NCBI GenBank assembly: GCA_030688025.1
Contig: JAUYJL010000022.1
Location: forward strand, 1-33,429
Direction: 5' to 3'
DNA from: Candidatus Peregrinibacteria bacterium
Lineage (GTDB): Bacteria; Patescibacteriota; Gracilibacteria; UBA1369; LOWO2-01-FULL-3
DNA: 33,429 bases
The notes beneath the pieces are model-generated. The model did no database searches and was not told where the DNA came from. It saw only the letters and a program-made list of their open reading frames with translations. Numbering within the stretch: position 1 is the stretch's first letter; each line of letters opens with the position of its first letter. Position numbers and translations under genes: made by a program. Positions 13,575-22,422 of this stretch are shown here, in pieces.

Positions 13575-16256
13575 ATGACTAAACAATTAGATTTAAAAAT
13601 TAGCGGGATGCATTGTTCTTCTTGTGAGAAATTAATTTCTCACGCACTACACGAAATCCCAGGAGTTAAAGACGTTGTTATTAGTCATAAAGACGGGACT
13701 GGACAGGTGACTTATGATTCATCGTTACTTACTGATACAGATGCCATTGTTGATGCTGTACGAAAAGATGGATATAGTGCAAAAATTACTGCTGACAAAG
13801 CATTGAAAGTTGCTGATGTCAAAAAAACTGAGATAGAAAGTGTTTCGAGTTCGTCTGCGATGAGTCCTTCAATGCATATGGAAAAAATGAAAAACGATCT
13901 TGATCCTAATAAAAGAGTTCATTTATCTGTTGGCGGGATGCATTGTGCTTCTTGTGCTGCGATTATTGAAAGGTCACTTAAACAAGTTTCAGGAGTAAAA
14001 TCTGCAAATGTAAATTTTGCCGCGGAGAAAGCTTCTGTCGTTTTTGATGAGACGAAAAGTTCTGAAAAAGATTTGATTGAGGCTGTGAAAAAGGCCGGAT
14101 ATACAGCTGATTTAGCTACCGATTTGAGTCCTGAAATGGAAAGAATGCAAAGAGAAAAAGTTATTTCAGGATATTTTAATAAATTTTTGTTCTCTTTGAT
14201 TTTGAGCGTGCCAATGCTGTATTTCATGTTCTTTGATTTTTTCAAATGGGTTCCTGGACGTGAATTATTACTTTCGTATGTTGGAATTGTTTCTCTTATT
14301 TTGACTATCCCTGTGCAATTTTATGCAGGTGCTGGATTTTATAAAGGAATGTGGGCAAGTCTAAAAATGAAGACTTTTAATATGGATAGTTTGATTGCAA
14401 TTGGTACGAGCACTGCATTTTTTTATAGCATTATAAATTATTCTATTTATGCTATTACCAACAAAACTTTCATCGGTCTTGATGGAATGAAAATTCCGGA
14501 ATTGTATTTTGAAACTGCGGCATTTTTGATCACTTTTGTTTTACTTGGCAAGTGGTTGGAGGCCAAGGCTAAGGGCAGAACGTCCGATGCGATCAGGAAA
14601 TTGATGGGACTTCAGGCTAAGACTGCGAGAGTTATAAGAAGTGGAATTACGAAAGATATTCCTATCGAAGAAGTTGCACATGGAGATATTATTTTGGTTC
14701 GTCCCGGTGAAAAAGTTCCTGTTGATGGAAATATCACGAAAGGATCTTCTTCTCTTGATGAATCCATGGTTACCGGAGAAAGTATTCCTATCGAAAAAAA
14801 TGTTGGAGATGGCGTTATTGGCTCAACAATAAATAAAACAGGTACGTTTGAATTTGAAGCGACTAGAGTCGGATCTGAGACGACTTTGGCTCAAATCATA
14901 AGACTTATTGAAGAGGCGCAAGGATCAAAAGCGCCTATTCAGGCTTTTGCAGATCGTATTTCTGCATGGTTTGTTCCTGCGGTTATTGGAATCGCAATTT
15001 TGACATTTTTGGTTTGGTTTTTTGTACTAGGAGCGACTTTATCATTCTCATTACTAGCATTTACTGCGGTCATCGTAATCGCTTGTCCATGCGCTTTGGG
15101 ACTCGCGACTCCTACTGCGATAATGGTTGGAACGGGGAAAGGTGCGGAGAATGGAATACTGATAAAGGGTGGAGAACCGCTTGAGTCTGCGGAAAAAATA
15201 AAGGCAATTATTTTTGATAAAACAGGTACTCTGACAAATGGTAAACCTGAAGTTACGGATGTTATTAGTCTTGGTAATTTCGATGAAGATGATGTTCTTA
15301 GAATTTCTGCATCGATGGAAAAACTTTCTGAACATTCATTGGCTGAGGCGATTTATGCGCATGCACAAGAGGAAGATATTGAACTTGATGAGGTTTTAGA
15401 TTTTGCTGCTATTCCTGGACTTGGAGTTTCCGGCTCTATTGATGGTAAAAATTATTTCTTTGGAAATAGAAAATTGATTTCTGATTTTGCGGATTTGGAT
15501 TATTCAAAGATTGAGAAAAAAATTGCTAAACTGGAAGAGAAAGGAAAAACCGTTATGATTCTTGCTTCCAAAGAAGAAATCATTGGATTTATTGCTGTTG
15601 CTGATAGAGTAAAGGCAACGTCAAAAGAGGCCGTAGATAGGCTTAAAAACATGGGAATTGAAATCTATATGGTCACCGGTGACAATGCGCGAACTGCAAA
15701 GGCAATTGCCGCTGAAATTGGTATAACAAATGTACTAGCTGAGGTTCTACCCGAGGATAAGGCTATTGAAGTGAAAAAATTGCAGGAGAAGGGCCTTCGT
15801 GTAGCCATGGTGGGTGATGGAATAAACGATGCTCCGGCTTTAGCGCAGGCAGATTTGGGAATTGCTATGGGGTCTGGAACAGATGTTGCAATGGAAACAG
15901 GTGGAATCGTAATTATAAAAAATGATTTAAGAGATGTGTGTGTCGCTATTCAATTGGCACGTCAAACAATGAGTAAAGTCAGACAAAATATGTTCTTTGC
16001 TCTGTTTTATAATGTTGTTGGAATTCCAATTGCTGCCCGTGTATTCATAAGTTTTGGACTTGTTCTTAAACCTGAATTGGCCGGTCTAGCTATGGCAATG
16101 AGTTCTGTTTCTGTCGTCACAAATTCGCTTTTGCTGAAATATTTTAAACCAGGAAAACTTAATATTATTTCAAAAGTTGCACCTATAATAATGACGATAT
16201 TGTTTGTTACTCTATTCTGGCAATTCGCTGTAATAAGCTCAAGGATGGCGGAATAG
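13575..16256 (+). CDS. copA: Copper-exporting P1B-type ATPase
   Basis: An 893-residue Cu(I) efflux ATPase. Two N-terminal HMA domains carry GMHCSSC (Cys14, Cys17) and GMHCASC (Cys124, Cys127), joined by a Ser/Met-rich linker of about 40 residues. The core has TGES (400-403, actuator), membrane ion site CPC (504-506), DKTGT with phosphorylated Asp548, and [20 protein letters not shown] (hinge). The C-terminal helices hold YN and [13 protein letters not shown], which are Cu(I)-ATPase features. Length and order match full CopA. It is the last gene of the csoR-led operon; arsR behind it has its own promoter. Confidence 0.95.
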   Translation: MTKQLDLKISGMHCSSCEKLISHALHEIPGVKDVVISHKDGTGQVTYDSSLLTDTDAIVDAVRKDGYSAKITADKALKVADVKKTEIESVSSSSAMSPSMHMEKMKNDLDPNKRVHLSVGGMHCASCAAIIERSLKQVSGVKSANVNFAAEKASVVFDETKSSEKDLIEAVKKAGYTADLATDLSPEMERMQREKVISGYFNKFLFSLILSVPMLYFMFFDFFKWVPGRELLLSYVGIVSLILTIPVQFYAGAGFYKGMWASLKMKTFNMDSLIAIGTSTAFFYSIINYSIYAITNKTFIGLDGMKIPELYFETAAFLITFVLLGKWLEAKAKGRTSDAIRKLMGLQAKTARVIRSGITKDIPIEEVAHGDIILVRPGEKVPVDGNITKGSSSLDESMVTGESIPIEKNVGDGVIGSTINKTGTFEFEATRVGSETTLAQIIRLIEEAQGSKAPIQAFADRISAWFVPAVIGIAILTFLVWFFVLGATLSFSLLAFTAVIVIACPCALGLATPTAIMVGTGKGAENGILIKGGEPLESAEKIKAIIFDKTGTLTNGKPEVTDVISLGNFDEDDVLRISASMEKLSEHSLAEAIYAHAQEEDIELDEVLDFAAIPGLGVSGSIDGKNYFFGNRKLISDFADLDYSKIEKKIAKLEEKGKTVMILASKEEIIGFIAVADRVKATSKEAVDRLKNMGIEIYMVTGDNARTAKAIAAEIGITNVLAEVLPEDKAIEVKKLQEKGLRVAMVGDGINDAPALAQADLGIAMGSGTDVAMETGGIVIIKNDLRDVCVAIQLARQTMSKVRQNMFFALFYNVVGIPIAARVFISFGLVLKPELAGLAMAMSSVSVVTNSLLLKYFKPGKLNIISKVAPIIMTILFVTLFWQFAVISSRMAE

Positions 16257-16257
16257 C

Positions 16258-16286
16258 TTGACAAAACCACTGCGATAAAATAACAT
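16258..16286 (+). promoter_or_regulatory. Predicted arsR promoter
   Basis: -35 TTGACA (16258-16263), 17-bp spacer, -10 TAACAT (16281-16286). The -35 begins right after the copA stop codon at 16256. The -10 lies inside the left arm of the ArsR inverted repeat. Confidence 0.6.
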
Positions 16287-16312
16287 ATCAACGAAATTTG
16301 ATATGTTATTTT
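16277..16312. promoter_or_regulatory. ArsR operator: 15-bp perfect inverted repeat
   Basis: Perfect 15-bp arms (16277-16291 and 16298-16312) are separated by 6 bp. The core ATATCAA-6-TTGATAT has the form of ArsR/SmtB operators. It covers the -10 and ends 3 bp before the arsR ATG. A further half-site-like TTTTGATATG runs into the start codon. Confidence 0.8.
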
Positions 16313-16315
16313 GAT

Positions 16316-16618
16316 ATGAGAGGCAAGCAATATAAAATTTTTCTGGAATTATTAAAGTCTTTAGGAGATAGTACGAGACTTGATGTTGTTATTTTTATTT
16401 CTTCAGGAGAGAAATGTGTCTGTGAAATATTTAAACATTTGAAGTTATCTCAAAATTTAGTTTCTCATCATTTGGGGATTCTAAGGAAAAATAAATTAAT
16501 TATTGCAAGGAAAGATGGGAAAAGAGTTTATTATTCTCTTAATAAAGAGAAAATCGATGAATTCCAAAAGTATTTAGATTCTGTTACTGAAACGAAAGAA
16601 ATAAAATCAAAATGTTAG
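16316..16618 (+). CDS. arsR: ArsR-family repressor with CVC arsenite motif
   Basis: A 100-residue winged-helix repressor. LGDSTRLDVVIFISSGEKCVCEIF carries CVC (Cys34, Cys36), the As(III)-binding pair of classical ArsR. LSQNLVSHHLGILRKNKLI is the recognition helix and wing entrance, and KDGKRVYYSL is the wing. The protein ends KSKC, offering a possible third thiol. I start at the ATG at 16316; an in-frame TTG at 16298 lies within the operator and is unlikely. The large inverted repeat just upstream indicates self-regulation together with the FmdB-like and ArsP genes. Confidence 0.9.
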   Translation: MRGKQYKIFLELLKSLGDSTRLDVVIFISSGEKCVCEIFKHLKLSQNLVSHHLGILRKNKLIIARKDGKRVYYSLNKEKIDEFQKYLDSVTETKEIKSKC

Positions 16619-16636
16619 ATCTTAATAAATAAAATT

Positions 16637-16873
16637 ATGCCGATATATTCATATAAATGTTTGGATTGCGAAAATGTTTTTAATGTCCAAGCCACGATGC
16701 AAGAGAAGGAAGAGGAAGAAAAGAGAAAATTCGCCTGTCCAAAATGTGAATCTAAGAATGTTAAGCAAGAATTTTCTGCATCTCACTTTTTAAAAAATAT
16801 TTTTAGGGGCAACAATAATTCTGGAAGCTGCTGTGGTGGCGGGAAGGATGATGGCGGATGCGGTTGTAGTTAA
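16637..16873 (+). CDS. FmdB-type zinc-ribbon protein with Cys/Gly-rich tail
   Basis: A 78-residue protein. MPIYSYKCLDCENVF starts a zinc ribbon of the FmdB/CxxC_CxxC_SSSS family, with ligands Cys8/Cys11 and Cys34/Cys37. The end is a short Cys/Gly-rich tail, SCCGGG then GGCGCS, that adds four more Cys and looks like a soft-metal or metalloid site. It stands between arsR and the ArsP-type permease, so a role in binding arsenite or passing it on is attractive, but no function is shown for the family. Confidence 0.72.
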   Translation: MPIYSYKCLDCENVFNVQATMQEKEEEEKRKFACPKCESKNVKQEFSASHFLKNIFRGNNNSGSCCGGGKDDGGCGCS

Positions 16874-16892
16874 AAATCTATAAAATTCAAAC

Positions 16893-17849
16893 ATGATTCA
16901 GGCGTTTTCTAATTTTCTATGTTATTCAGTTTTTGGCTTAAATCCAGCCTCTAAATTCGGTGAGACTGTAAATTATTTTATTTATGACACTGTAAAAATA
17001 TATCTTTTAATTATAGCTGTAATTGCAGTTATTTCTTTCATAAGAACTTTTCTTCCTCCTCATAAAATTAAGGAAACTCTATCGAAGCAACGATTTGGAA
17101 TAGGAAATTTATCGGCATCAATACTTGGGGCCGTCACTCCATTTTGTTCTTGTTCTTCTATTCCAATTTTTATAGGGTTTTTGAAAGCTGAAGTGCCACT
17201 TGGAATCGCTTTTTCTTTTATCATCACTTCTCCTCTTGTAAATGAAGTTGTTTTTGTTTTGATGGGAAGCACTTTTGGATGGACCATAGCTCTACTTTAC
17301 GCCATAGCTGGAATTACTTTGGGAGTTATTGCAGGATTGATTCTCGGAAAAATGAAACTTGAAAAAGAAATAATATTAAAATTTGATGATAATTCTGGAA
17401 AGAAATTGGACCCAGAATATCTTCCAAAAAGTTTTGAAGGTAAAATTCAATATTCACTTAGCGAAAGTTTTTCTACATTAAAAAAACTTTGGTTCGTTAT
17501 TGCTCTCGGAGTGGCGATAGGAGCTGCAATACATGGCTATGTCCCTGCAGATTTCTTCAAAGAATATCTTAATATAAATTCACTTTTGGCTGTTCCTTTA
17601 GCCACTTTGGCTGGAATACCGATTTATGCAGGTTGTTCTGCGCTTGTCCCTGTAGTATTTTCTTTAACGGCCCAAGGCATCCCTTTGGGCACGGCATTGG
17701 CGTTTATGATGGCTATCGCGGGATTATCTTTGCCAGAGGCCATAATGCTCAAGAAAGTTATGTCGATCAAACTATTGGCCATATTTTTCGGGACAGTGGC
17801 CGTTGGGATTATTTTAATCGGATATTTGTTTAATTTTATTTCGGCGTAA
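16893..17849 (+). CDS. arsP: ArsP/SO_0444-type permease (DUF318)
   Basis: A 318-residue membrane protein with about eight helices, of the permease family that includes the trivalent organoarsenical exporter ArsP and the SO_0444 Cu/Zn efflux group. VTPFCSCSSIPIF (Cys85, Cys87) is the family's metal-thiol motif. SFIITSPLVNEVVFVLMG and GIPIYAGCSALVPV are the matching repeats in the two halves. Neighbouring ArsR with an arsenite CVC motif makes arsenic the likely substrate; a soft metal is the alternative. It ends 4 bp from the convergent rimO stop. Confidence 0.82.
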   Translation: MIQAFSNFLCYSVFGLNPASKFGETVNYFIYDTVKIYLLIIAVIAVISFIRTFLPPHKIKETLSKQRFGIGNLSASILGAVTPFCSCSSIPIFIGFLKAEVPLGIAFSFIITSPLVNEVVFVLMGSTFGWTIALLYAIAGITLGVIAGLILGKMKLEKEIILKFDDNSGKKLDPEYLPKSFEGKIQYSLSESFSTLKKLWFVIALGVAIGAAIHGYVPADFFKEYLNINSLLAVPLATLAGIPIYAGCSALVPVVFSLTAQGIPLGTALAFMMAIAGLSLPEAIMLKKVMSIKLLAIFFGTVAVGIILIGYLFNFISA

Positions 17850-17853
17850 ATAC

Positions 17854-19158
17854 TTAGACCATGCCGAAAAGATCATACGTGTTCGCCTTTGTAATTTTTA
17901 CTTTTACGAATTCGTTTATCTTTAGAGGAGTTCTAGACTTTATCAAAATTTGTCCGTCCACTTCCGGAGTATGATGCTGAGAATGTCCTGTATAAATTTT
18001 CTTTATTGGATCATATTTTTCTATGAGAACTTGCATCGTTTTTCCTACAAATTTTTTATTATTTGCGAGTGAAATTTTTTGTTGGAGAAGCATAGCTTTT
18101 TCTTTTCTTTCTTTTTTTAATTTGTCCGACAATTGATTTTTCATGTAGAACGCCGTGGTATGTGGCTCACGTGAATATTCAAAAATGCCAACATTATTGA
18201 ATTTTATTTTCTTTATAAATTCTAATAAATTTTTATAGGCTGTAGTTGTTTCACCAGGAAATCCGACGATGAAACTTGTTCTTAGCGTCACTTCCGGAAT
18301 TAGTTTTCTTATCGTTTTTATTTTTTCTAGTGTTTTCTCTATATTGTTCGGACGGCGCATCTGTTCAAGGATATTTGAGTCTCCGTGTTGAAGTGGAATG
18401 TCCAAATATTTACAAATTTTGTCCGATGATTTTATTGTTTTCAAAAGTTCCTCGTCTATCATTTCAGGATAAATATAGAGAGTGCGAATCCAGAAATCAC
18501 CTTTAATCTCAGCCAATTTCTTGAGCAATGTTGCTAATGATTTTTTGCCGTAAAGATCCGATCCGTAGTATCCACAATCCTGTGCAACTAGAATAATTTC
18601 TTTTATTCCAAGAGCAATCAGGCTTTTTGCTTCTTCTATTATTTCTTCCATTTCTCGGCTTCTGTATGCACCTTTTAGGTATGGAATCATGCAATAACTA
18701 CACTTATTCCAACATCCTTCTGCGATTTTTATATATGCGTACGCATTTGCAGACAGCAATGATTTTCCTAAAAATTTTCCAAAAGTTTTTGGTTCTTTTT
18801 TTACTGCAAAAATTTTTTCTCCCGCATAAACTTTATCAAATATTTTTTGAATATCTTGATAGTTTGCACTTGAAACTATCGCATGTATCTGCGGATATTT
18901 CTTGACTTCTTCTTTTGGAAAATCGCTCGCCAAGCATCCTAATATTATTACTTTTTTGCCGTGTAATTTTTTGAGATTTTCAAAAACTTCATCTCTTGCC
19001 GCTTTCAAAAATCCGCAAGTATTTAAAAAAACTATTTCAGCTTCTTCTATGTTTACGAGTTTTGCATTCTCCACTTCTGAAAAAACGGCTTCCATGTCCG
19101 CAAGATTTTTTGGACAACCGAGTGAAATAATTCCTGTGTTTATTGTTTTATCTTTCAC
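17854..19158 (-). CDS. rimO: Ribosomal protein S12 methylthiotransferase
   Basis: A 434-residue radical-SAM methylthiotransferase. The N-terminal UPF0004 domain holds Cys15 (SLGCPKN), Cys48 (NTCGF) and Cys75 (LGCLA) for the auxiliary 4Fe-4S cluster. CWNKCSYC (149-156) is the radical-SAM CxxxCxxC. LDIPLQHG, ILEQMRR and FIVGFPGET follow, and a TRAM domain closes the protein. SLGCPKN with the YLKGAYRSR context favours RimO over MiaB. The start is GTG at 19158. It has a clear Shine-Dalgarno AGAGGA 7 bp upstream, overlapping the antiporter stop, and is the only clear one I found in the window. It is the last gene of the rnj-antiporter-rimO cluster. Confidence 0.88.
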   Translation of the reverse strand: MKDKTINTGIISLGCPKNLADMEAVFSEVENAKLVNIEEAEIVFLNTCGFLKAARDEVFENLKKLHGKKVIILGCLASDFPKEEVKKYPQIHAIVSSANYQDIQKIFDKVYAGEKIFAVKKEPKTFGKFLGKSLLSANAYAYIKIAEGCWNKCSYCMIPYLKGAYRSREMEEIIEEAKSLIALGIKEIILVAQDCGYYGSDLYGKKSLATLLKKLAEIKGDFWIRTLYIYPEMIDEELLKTIKSSDKICKYLDIPLQHGDSNILEQMRRPNNIEKTLEKIKTIRKLIPEVTLRTSFIVGFPGETTTAYKNLLEFIKKIKFNNVGIFEYSREPHTTAFYMKNQLSDKLKKERKEKAMLLQQKISLANNKKFVGKTMQVLIEKYDPIKKIYTGHSQHHTPEVDGQILIKSRTPLKINEFVKVKITKANTYDLFGMV

Positions 19159-19162
19159 TGTA

Positions 19163-20128
19163 TTATCCTCTGAATGCTATAAATACTACGTAAGTTATAT
19201 ATAAAACTAAGAATATTATTCCTGTTTTCCTAGCAACCATGTGATTTTTTGCCTTTATTGCCACTAAAAATGTGAATAATCCTATGGCCGTCATTATTCC
19301 GATGTCTTGCATTATTTCCGGCTTAAGGGCTATTGGGCGTATTATTGCGCTTATACCGAGTATACCGAAAATATTAAAGATGTTTGATCCTATGATATTG
19401 CCCACCGCCAAATCCGTTTTTCCCTTATATCCTGCGACAATGCTCGTAAATAATTCCGGCAAAGATGTCCCGACTGCAACGATTGTCAGACCTATTAAGG
19501 TTTCACTTAATCCGAGTAAAGTTGCGATTGCTACGGCATTTTCCACAACCAATTTTCCCCCAAAAGTAAGGCCGATTAGCCCACCTATTATTAAGAGAAT
19601 TGATGTTATCGGTTTGAAGTGCGTAGGATACACCTTGTCGTATTCCTTGTAGTCTTTGTGTTCTTTGCTTTTTTTGTAGGCTCTGTGCAGAAAGACAAAA
19701 AGTAATACTAGTAAGATAAAACCATCTATTTGAGTTAATGACATTTGGCCCCCTGTAAGCAGTTTTGAAAGGCCAAATATTGCGATTAAAATGCCTGCAA
19801 ATATTGAGAGAGGTATCTGTTCTTTTAAAATATCTTTGTCGATTTTGATTTTTGAAATCAATAGGGCGGCTCCAAGTATCAACAATATATTTGAGATATT
19901 GCTTCCCACAACGTTGGCTATTGAGATGTCTGTATTTCCTTTTATGGCGGAAGAGACTCCAACCGCCAGCTCCGGCATTGATGTGCCGAATGCGACGACC
20001 GTAAGCCCTATTATGCTTTGGGGGACGTGCAATCTTTCTGCTATTGAGGACGCCCCCTCAATCAAATATTCAGCGCCCTTTACGAGGAGAACAAATCCTA
20101 ATATCAGCCAAAGTATATTTAATATCAT
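19163..20128 (-). CDS. CaCA-family Na+/Ca2+ (cation) antiporter
   Basis: A 321-residue membrane protein with about ten helices. The two inverted alpha repeats are plain: GTSMPELAVGVSSAIKGNTD with GSNISNILLILG in the first half, and GTSLPELFTSIVAGYKGKTD with GSNIFNIFGILG in the second. These hold the acidic and Ser/Thr/Asn ion ligands of the YrbG/NCX_Mj group. A charged cytoplasmic loop (about residues 150-172, KKSKEHKDYKEYDK) separates the halves. It starts 12 bp after the RNase J stop and ends 4 bp before the rimO start, so all three are probably one transcript. It is likely a Ca2+ exporter; ion choice is not provable here. Confidence 0.88.
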   Translation of the reverse strand: MILNILWLILGFVLLVKGAEYLIEGASSIAERLHVPQSIIGLTVVAFGTSMPELAVGVSSAIKGNTDISIANVVGSNISNILLILGAALLISKIKIDKDILKEQIPLSIFAGILIAIFGLSKLLTGGQMSLTQIDGFILLVLLFVFLHRAYKKSKEHKDYKEYDKVYPTHFKPITSILLIIGGLIGLTFGGKLVVENAVAIATLLGLSETLIGLTIVAVGTSLPELFTSIVAGYKGKTDLAVGNIIGSNIFNIFGILGISAIIRPIALKPEIMQDIGIMTAIGLFTFLVAIKAKNHMVARKTGIIFLVLYITYVVFIAFRG

Positions 20129-20140
20129 ATTTTGTTAGAC

Positions 20141-22339
20141 TTATTGTTCTATAATTAACGGAACAATCAGCGGACGGCGGTCGAGACGTTTTGTAATAGA
20201 CTTTTCGACTGCGCGCTTTATCTGATTCTTTATTTCTTTTCTATCAACTTTTTGCTTCTTTGCACTGATTGCAGTATAAGCTGTTGCCGCGATTTTTGAA
20301 ATTTCTTTTGTTATTTCGCTCAATTCATGAGGATAAACAAGTCCTCTCGAAACGACATCCGGCTCTTTGGTTAATTTTCCGTCTTTCGCGGAGACATAAA
20401 CTAAAACAAGCAATGCTCCGTTTTCCGACATTATTTGTCGATCTATTATTACTTGTGAATCGATTTGTCCTTCTCCGGAACCATCGATCAAGATGTAATT
20501 TGTTTCAACTTTTTCTTTTGTCTTCTTTATCTTTCCGGCATCTGTCGCAAGAACATCTCCATTTTGGAGCATTATTACGGCTTGTTCCGGAATTCCACAA
20601 TCTTTGATTGCGAGATTCGCCAATGCCTGTCTCATGAAAAATTCTCCATGAATCGGAATTAAATATTTCGGTTTTATAAGATTTATCATTTGCTTAAGCT
20701 CTTCCTGCTTCGCGTGTCCCGATGTATGGACTTCCATGATTTGGGTGTGAATTACTTCGGCGCCAAGCATGCAAAGTTTGTTTATAACATTTGAAATAGA
20801 TCTTTCATTTCCTATAATCGGTGATGCAGAAACAATGATCAAATCTCCTTTTTTCACTTTATATTGTGAATGTTCGCCTCCCGCCATACGGCTTAGGGAA
20901 GCCGTTGCTTCACCTTGAGCTCCTGTCGTTAGTATCAATGCTTCTTCGTCGCGAACTTCTTTTTCTTTATATTTTTTTATGTCGGTGACTAAACCTTTCG
21001 GCATACTTAAATACCCGAGTTTCTCTGAAATTTCTATATTGGTCTTCATGCTTCTTCCTGAAACAAAAACTTTTCTTTTGTTTTTTACCGCACTGTCCAG
21101 GATTTGTTGAACCCTTCCAATTTGGCTTGAGAATGAAGCAACAATGACTCTGCCTTTCGCTTTCGCAACGATTCCGTCCAATACTTCTCCGACATCTTTT
21201 TCGGAAATAGTGTGGCCCGGTTTTGTCGCATTTGTGGATTCACATAAAAGCGCGAGGACGTTTTGTTTTCCTAGCTCAGCTATTTTATGAACTTCCGCCA
21301 TTTGCATATTTCGTGGAGGAGTTTCGTCAAATTTGAAATCTCCGGTTGTCACAATTTTCCCCGCAGGAGTATCTATAATGATACCCATTGCGTCCGGAAT
21401 CGAATGCGCAACTCTGAAAAAACTAACTGAAAAATTTCCAAGTTTTATTTTTTCATCCGACTTTATCGTATGTAATTTTGTGAATTTTTGAATTTTGAAT
21501 TCTTTTATTCTTTCTTCAATAAGTCCAATTGTCAGAGGCAGTGAATATATCGGTGGAAAATCGAGTTTTGGCAGTATATAAGGTATTCCGCCTGTGTGAT
21601 CCAGATGTCCGTGAGTTATAAAAACTCCTCTGATTTTCTTTTTGTTTTTTTCCAAATATTTCACATCCGGAATTACGTAATCTACTCCAAGCAATTCTTC
21701 GCCCGGAAATTCAAGTCCCATATCTACAATAATGATGTCATTTTCGTATTCGAAAATTGTCATATTTTTCCCGACCTCGTCGAGTCCTCCTATTGGGATT
21801 ATCTTTAATTCACCTTTTAGCGCAGGGTAAGCTTGTCGTTCGTTTTGCGCTTGAGGCTGAGGTCTTTGTGGCTGTAGTTTCTGAAACTGTGGTCGTGGGT
21901 TGCCCACTTGTGGTCGTTGATTTTGGACCTGTGGTTTTTGTGCGTTGGGCTGATGCCTTGGTGCATTAAAACGTTGTTGAGGATTTCTTCCTTGAACCTG
22001 CGGTCGCTGGTTCGTAACTTGTGGCTTTGATGCGCTAGGCTGATGCCTTGGTGCATTGAAACGCTGTTGAGGATTTCTTCCTTGAACCTGCGGTCGCTGG
22101 TTGCCCACTTGTGGTTTTTGGTTTTGGACCTGTGGTTTTTGTGCGTTAGGATTAGGCTTTGGGGCCGGTCTCTGGCTAAAACTTCTTTGTCCTTCTTTTC
22201 TTTGTTGAGCTTTTTGCGGATGATTCGGGTTTTGGTGGGTTTGCGATAAGTTAATCGCAGGTGAATCTTTTGGATGCACCTCTTTATTTCCCTCCATACC
22301 GAAAGCTCTCTTCATCCATTCGTCAATTCTATCGTCCAT
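20141..22339 (-). CDS. rnj: Ribonuclease J with a long disordered N-terminus
   Basis: A 732-residue protein: residues about 177-732 are a complete RNase J (endo/5'-3' exoribonuclease of the metallo-beta-lactamase/beta-CASP type). Signs are IPIGGLDEVGKN, the metal motif HGHLDHTGG (243-251), VAHSIPDAMGI, TGDFKFDETP, CESTNATKPGHT and, in beta-CASP, SGHAKQEELKQMI and PIHGE. Residues about 25-172 are Gln/Pro/Asn/Arg-rich and surely disordered. They include two 30-residue tandem repeats (81-110 and 111-140), absent from textbook RNase J of about 555 residues. A basic, low-complexity arm could bind RNA or partners. A good promoter stands upstream. Confidence 0.93.
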   Translation of the reverse strand: MDDRIDEWMKRAFGMEGNKEVHPKDSPAINLSQTHQNPNHPQKAQQRKEGQRSFSQRPAPKPNPNAQKPQVQNQKPQVGNQRPQVQGRNPQQRFNAPRHQPSASKPQVTNQRPQVQGRNPQQRFNAPRHQPNAQKPQVQNQRPQVGNPRPQFQKLQPQRPQPQAQNERQAYPALKGELKIIPIGGLDEVGKNMTIFEYENDIIIVDMGLEFPGEELLGVDYVIPDVKYLEKNKKKIRGVFITHGHLDHTGGIPYILPKLDFPPIYSLPLTIGLIEERIKEFKIQKFTKLHTIKSDEKIKLGNFSVSFFRVAHSIPDAMGIIIDTPAGKIVTTGDFKFDETPPRNMQMAEVHKIAELGKQNVLALLCESTNATKPGHTISEKDVGEVLDGIVAKAKGRVIVASFSSQIGRVQQILDSAVKNKRKVFVSGRSMKTNIEISEKLGYLSMPKGLVTDIKKYKEKEVRDEEALILTTGAQGEATASLSRMAGGEHSQYKVKKGDLIIVSASPIIGNERSISNVINKLCMLGAEVIHTQIMEVHTSGHAKQEELKQMINLIKPKYLIPIHGEFFMRQALANLAIKDCGIPEQAVIMLQNGDVLATDAGKIKKTKEKVETNYILIDGSGEGQIDSQVIIDRQIMSENGALLVLVYVSAKDGKLTKEPDVVSRGLVYPHELSEITKEISKIAATAYTAISAKKQKVDRKEIKNQIKRAVEKSITKRLDRRPLIVPLIIEQ
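21920..22099. repeat. Two 90-bp tandem repeats inside rnj
   Basis: Units 22010-22099 and 21920-22009 encode QRPQVQGRNP-QQRFNAPRHQ-P plus a variable end, each 30 residues. The first 65 bp or so differ at only two positions, so the duplication is recent or kept alike by recombination. The frame is kept. Confidence 0.85.
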
Positions 22340-22385
22340 TTTTTTCTTTTACTAAATAATTCGTTGTTGACCGCTTACCATCTAT

Positions 22386-22415
22386 ATTATAGCATTGTTT
22401 AGGGTAATATATCAA
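22386..22415 (-). promoter_or_regulatory. Predicted rnj promoter
   Basis: On the minus strand -35 TTGATA (22415-22410), 18-bp spacer, -10 TATAAT (22391-22386, consensus). The leader to the ATG at 22339 would be about 40 nt. The same 83-bp gap must also hold the murD promoter on the other strand, for which I see only a weak TAATAT (22405-22410). Confidence 0.65.
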
Positions 22416-22422
22416 CAAGTTC

